Assembly (NCBI GenBank): GCA_947259725.1
Contig: CAMYNM010000003.1
Span: forward strand, 62,001-126,000
Length of the DNA: 64,000 nucleotides
DNA from: CALZIK01 sp945787635
Lineage (GTDB): Bacteria > Acidobacteriota > Thermoanaerobaculia > Multivoradales > JAHEKO01
Direction of reading: 5' to 3'
In this document: piece by piece, positions 62,964 through 64,000 of the stretch
Layout of the letters: each line of letters starts with the position of its first letter
How positions within the stretch are numbered: position 1 is the stretch's first letter
The notes under the pieces: model-generated
What the model saw: only the letters and a program-made list of their open reading frames with translations
What the model was told of the DNA's origin: nothing
The model's database searches: none
Program-made: the position numbers and the translations under genes

Positions 62964-63620
62964 TCAGGGCACGCGACGCTCTGGAATCGACTCGAGTTTG
63001 CGGGGCCGCTGAGTGAAAACGGTCACGCCGTTCCTCTTGGCGAAGTAGTACACCGAGCTCGGCCGCGAGCCGTCGAGCCCGGGTTCGGACTTGCGCGAGT
63101 ACGTCCAGACCTCGACCGTGCTCTTGCGGGGCCCAGCATTTTGAACATAGCTTCGCTTCTCGGGTGCCCCGAAGACGACGTAGGTCACTCCGCGATCGGT
63201 TCTCCTACCGACCCGGGTGCCTTCCGTGAACAGACGATCCGCCTCCTCGGCTCTCTCCTCGAAGATATCTCGCAGTTGCTTTCCCGGCCACGAAGTCTCG
63301 GGGTCGACGCGCTTGCGCCAGAACGAGTCGATGAAGTTATTCGCCGCCTGGTCGTCGCTGAGCCGAAGAAACCCCTGGACCTCATCGGGGGTCGCGATCC
63401 TGGAGATTGGACCGACCAGCCACTGCGCCAGTCCCGGGCTCAGCAGCACGTTGATCAGGTTCTCATCCGAGACCTCGCGCTCTCTGCCGGCATGAGCGGG
63501 AATCGCAAGCAGAGCCAGAATCGCCAACCAGGCAACCCAACCGGTCGCCCTCGCCAGCCAGACTGGCACTCGAGAGGACGAATCCTCGATCGACGACTTT
63601 CGGCTCCGAGCTCCGAGCAC
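62964..63620 (-). CDS. Secreted GWxTD-like domain protein
   Basis: About 218 residues. A signal peptide (WVAWLAILALLAIPAHA) precedes a domain with EVQGFLRLSDDQAANNFIDS, FW-RKRVDPET and TDRGVTYVVFGAP, matching GWxTD-motif proteins, though the motif itself is GRRTD. GTG 63620 follows AAGG and begins one base after the folE stop, so it is preferred over a longer frame inside folE. Function unknown. Confidence 0.65.
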   Translation of the reverse strand: MLGARSRKSSIEDSSSRVPVWLARATGWVAWLAILALLAIPAHAGREREVSDENLINVLLSPGLAQWLVGPISRIATPDEVQGFLRLSDDQAANNFIDSFWRKRVDPETSWPGKQLRDIFEERAEEADRLFTEGTRVGRRTDRGVTYVVFGAPEKRSYVQNAGPRKSTVEVWTYSRKSEPGLDGSRPSSVYYFAKRNGVTVFTQRPRKLESIPERRVP

Positions 63621-63621
63621 G

Positions 63622-64000
63622 CTACCTTCGCAACAGGTCAAGAAACTCCTCCCTAACGGCTTTTTCGTGAAACCCACCCCGGATCGCTGAAGTGACGGTC
63701 ATAACGCCCGGCTTCTTGACGCCTCTCATTTCGACGCAGAGATGGCGGGCCTCGATGACCACCATAGCTCCCCGAGGCTTGAGCTCGCGCTCGAAGTAGG
63801 ACACGACCTGCTCGGTAAGCCGCTCCTGGAGCTGGGGCCGGCGCGCGTAGAAGTCCAGAATACGGGCGAACTTCGACAACCCGATGATCCGGCTTTCGGG
63901 AATATAGGCGATGTGCGCCTTGCCATAGAACGGCACGAAGTGATGGGCGCACATGGAGTAGAAGGGGATGTCCTTCTCCATCACCATGTGCGAGTAGTTC
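63622..64000 (-). CDS. folE: GTP cyclohydrolase I, N-terminus cut by window
   Basis: First step of tetrahydrofolate synthesis. The frame enters from the right edge reading NYSHMVMEKDIPFYSMCAHH, where Cys and His are zinc ligands, and continues with YIPESRIIGLSKFARI and the second Cys region ARHLCVEMRG. About 126 residues of the C-terminal part are present; the start is outside the window. Confidence 0.95.
   Translation of the reverse strand, partial: NYSHMVMEKDIPFYSMCAHHFVPFYGKAHIAYIPESRIIGLSKFARILDFYARRPQLQERLTEQVVSYFERELKPRGAMVVIEARHLCVEMRGVKKPGVMTVTSAIRGGFHEKAVREEFLDLLRR

Overview
The window is a densely packed, GC-rich bacterial chromosome segment with about 62 protein-coding genes. I see no rRNA, tRNA, CRISPR array, prophage or transposase. 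Outer-membrane functions (LpxH, MlaEFD, an LpxH-PlsC-AroA neighbourhood) point to a diderm. The mix of an M2 peptidyl-dipeptidase, a GWxTD-like secreted protein, MglA and PilT, an FTCD fusion, a haloalkane dehalogenase-like hydrolase and many TPR proteins fits Acidobacteriota best. That assignment is an inference from gene content, not a proof.

Layout. 1-4.6 kb (minus): a truncated L-asparaginase II, an aconitase/isopropylmalate-isomerase family hydro-lyase and a bifunctional formiminotransferase-cyclodeaminase. 4.7-6.9 kb: an SRAP (YedK) DNA-repair protein, an OmpR-type regulator with a clean sigma-70 promoter, and a convergent receiver + Hpt pair without a kinase. 6.9-11.4 kb (minus): a secreted TPR protein, an ACE-like lipoprotein peptidase and an aminotransferase. 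11.5-13.3 kb (plus): DsbD, which converges on an isocitrate dehydrogenase. 13.3-22 kb (minus): the ribosome/SRP block ffh-rpsP-khpA-rimM-trmD-rplS-rnhB, followed by a large TPR protein, an unknown membrane-anchored protein and the dehydrogenase. 22-24.4 kb (plus): pyruvate kinase overlapped by the hydrolase. 24.4-24.8 kb: two tandem repeat units of about 175 bp with GGGGACACCT/AGGTGTCCCC palindromes. 24.8-39.3 kb (minus): hrcA-grpE-dnaK-dnaJ-prmA-rsmE, then pilT-recX-alaS-slt-pgsA-RND exporter, mostly with overlapping or nearly touching ends. 39.6-45.6 kb (plus): mglA-nrdR-hsp20-lon-thiL and a free-methionine-R-sulfoxide reductase. 45.6-53 kb (minus): a 1075-residue sigma-54 activator, then plsC-mrp-lpxH-aroA. 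53-61.9 kb (plus): a small membrane protein with mlaE-mlaF-mlaD, a UDP-sugar operon (epimerase-ugd-uxs), two small proteins, a VTT membrane protein and a TPR protein. 61.9-64 kb (minus): folE (cut by the window end), a GWxTD-like protein and a FabH-like synthase.

How the genes work together. Most of the window is housekeeping: translation and protein targeting, chaperones and proteolysis with their HrcA repressor, envelope lipid handling (PgsA, PlsC, LpxH, Mla), nucleotide-sugar supply for polysaccharide, and twitching motility (PilT, MglA). Genes are strongly coupled, with many ATGA, GTGA and TTGA stop/start overlaps and frequent GTG or TTG starts.

The most unusual signal is regulatory. At least eight genes that open a transcription unit have no Shine-Dalgarno. 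Instead each has a TANNNT hexamer ending only 6-11 bases before the start codon, which suggests leaderless mRNAs. Other points of interest are the tandem palindromic repeats, the multidomain sigma-54 activator with a possible degenerate kinase domain and mutually exclusive leader hairpins, a pyruvate kinase with the K+-independent residue signature, and a five-copy GEGxLGxLL repeat in MlaD. I found no clearly new defence system or biosynthetic cluster.
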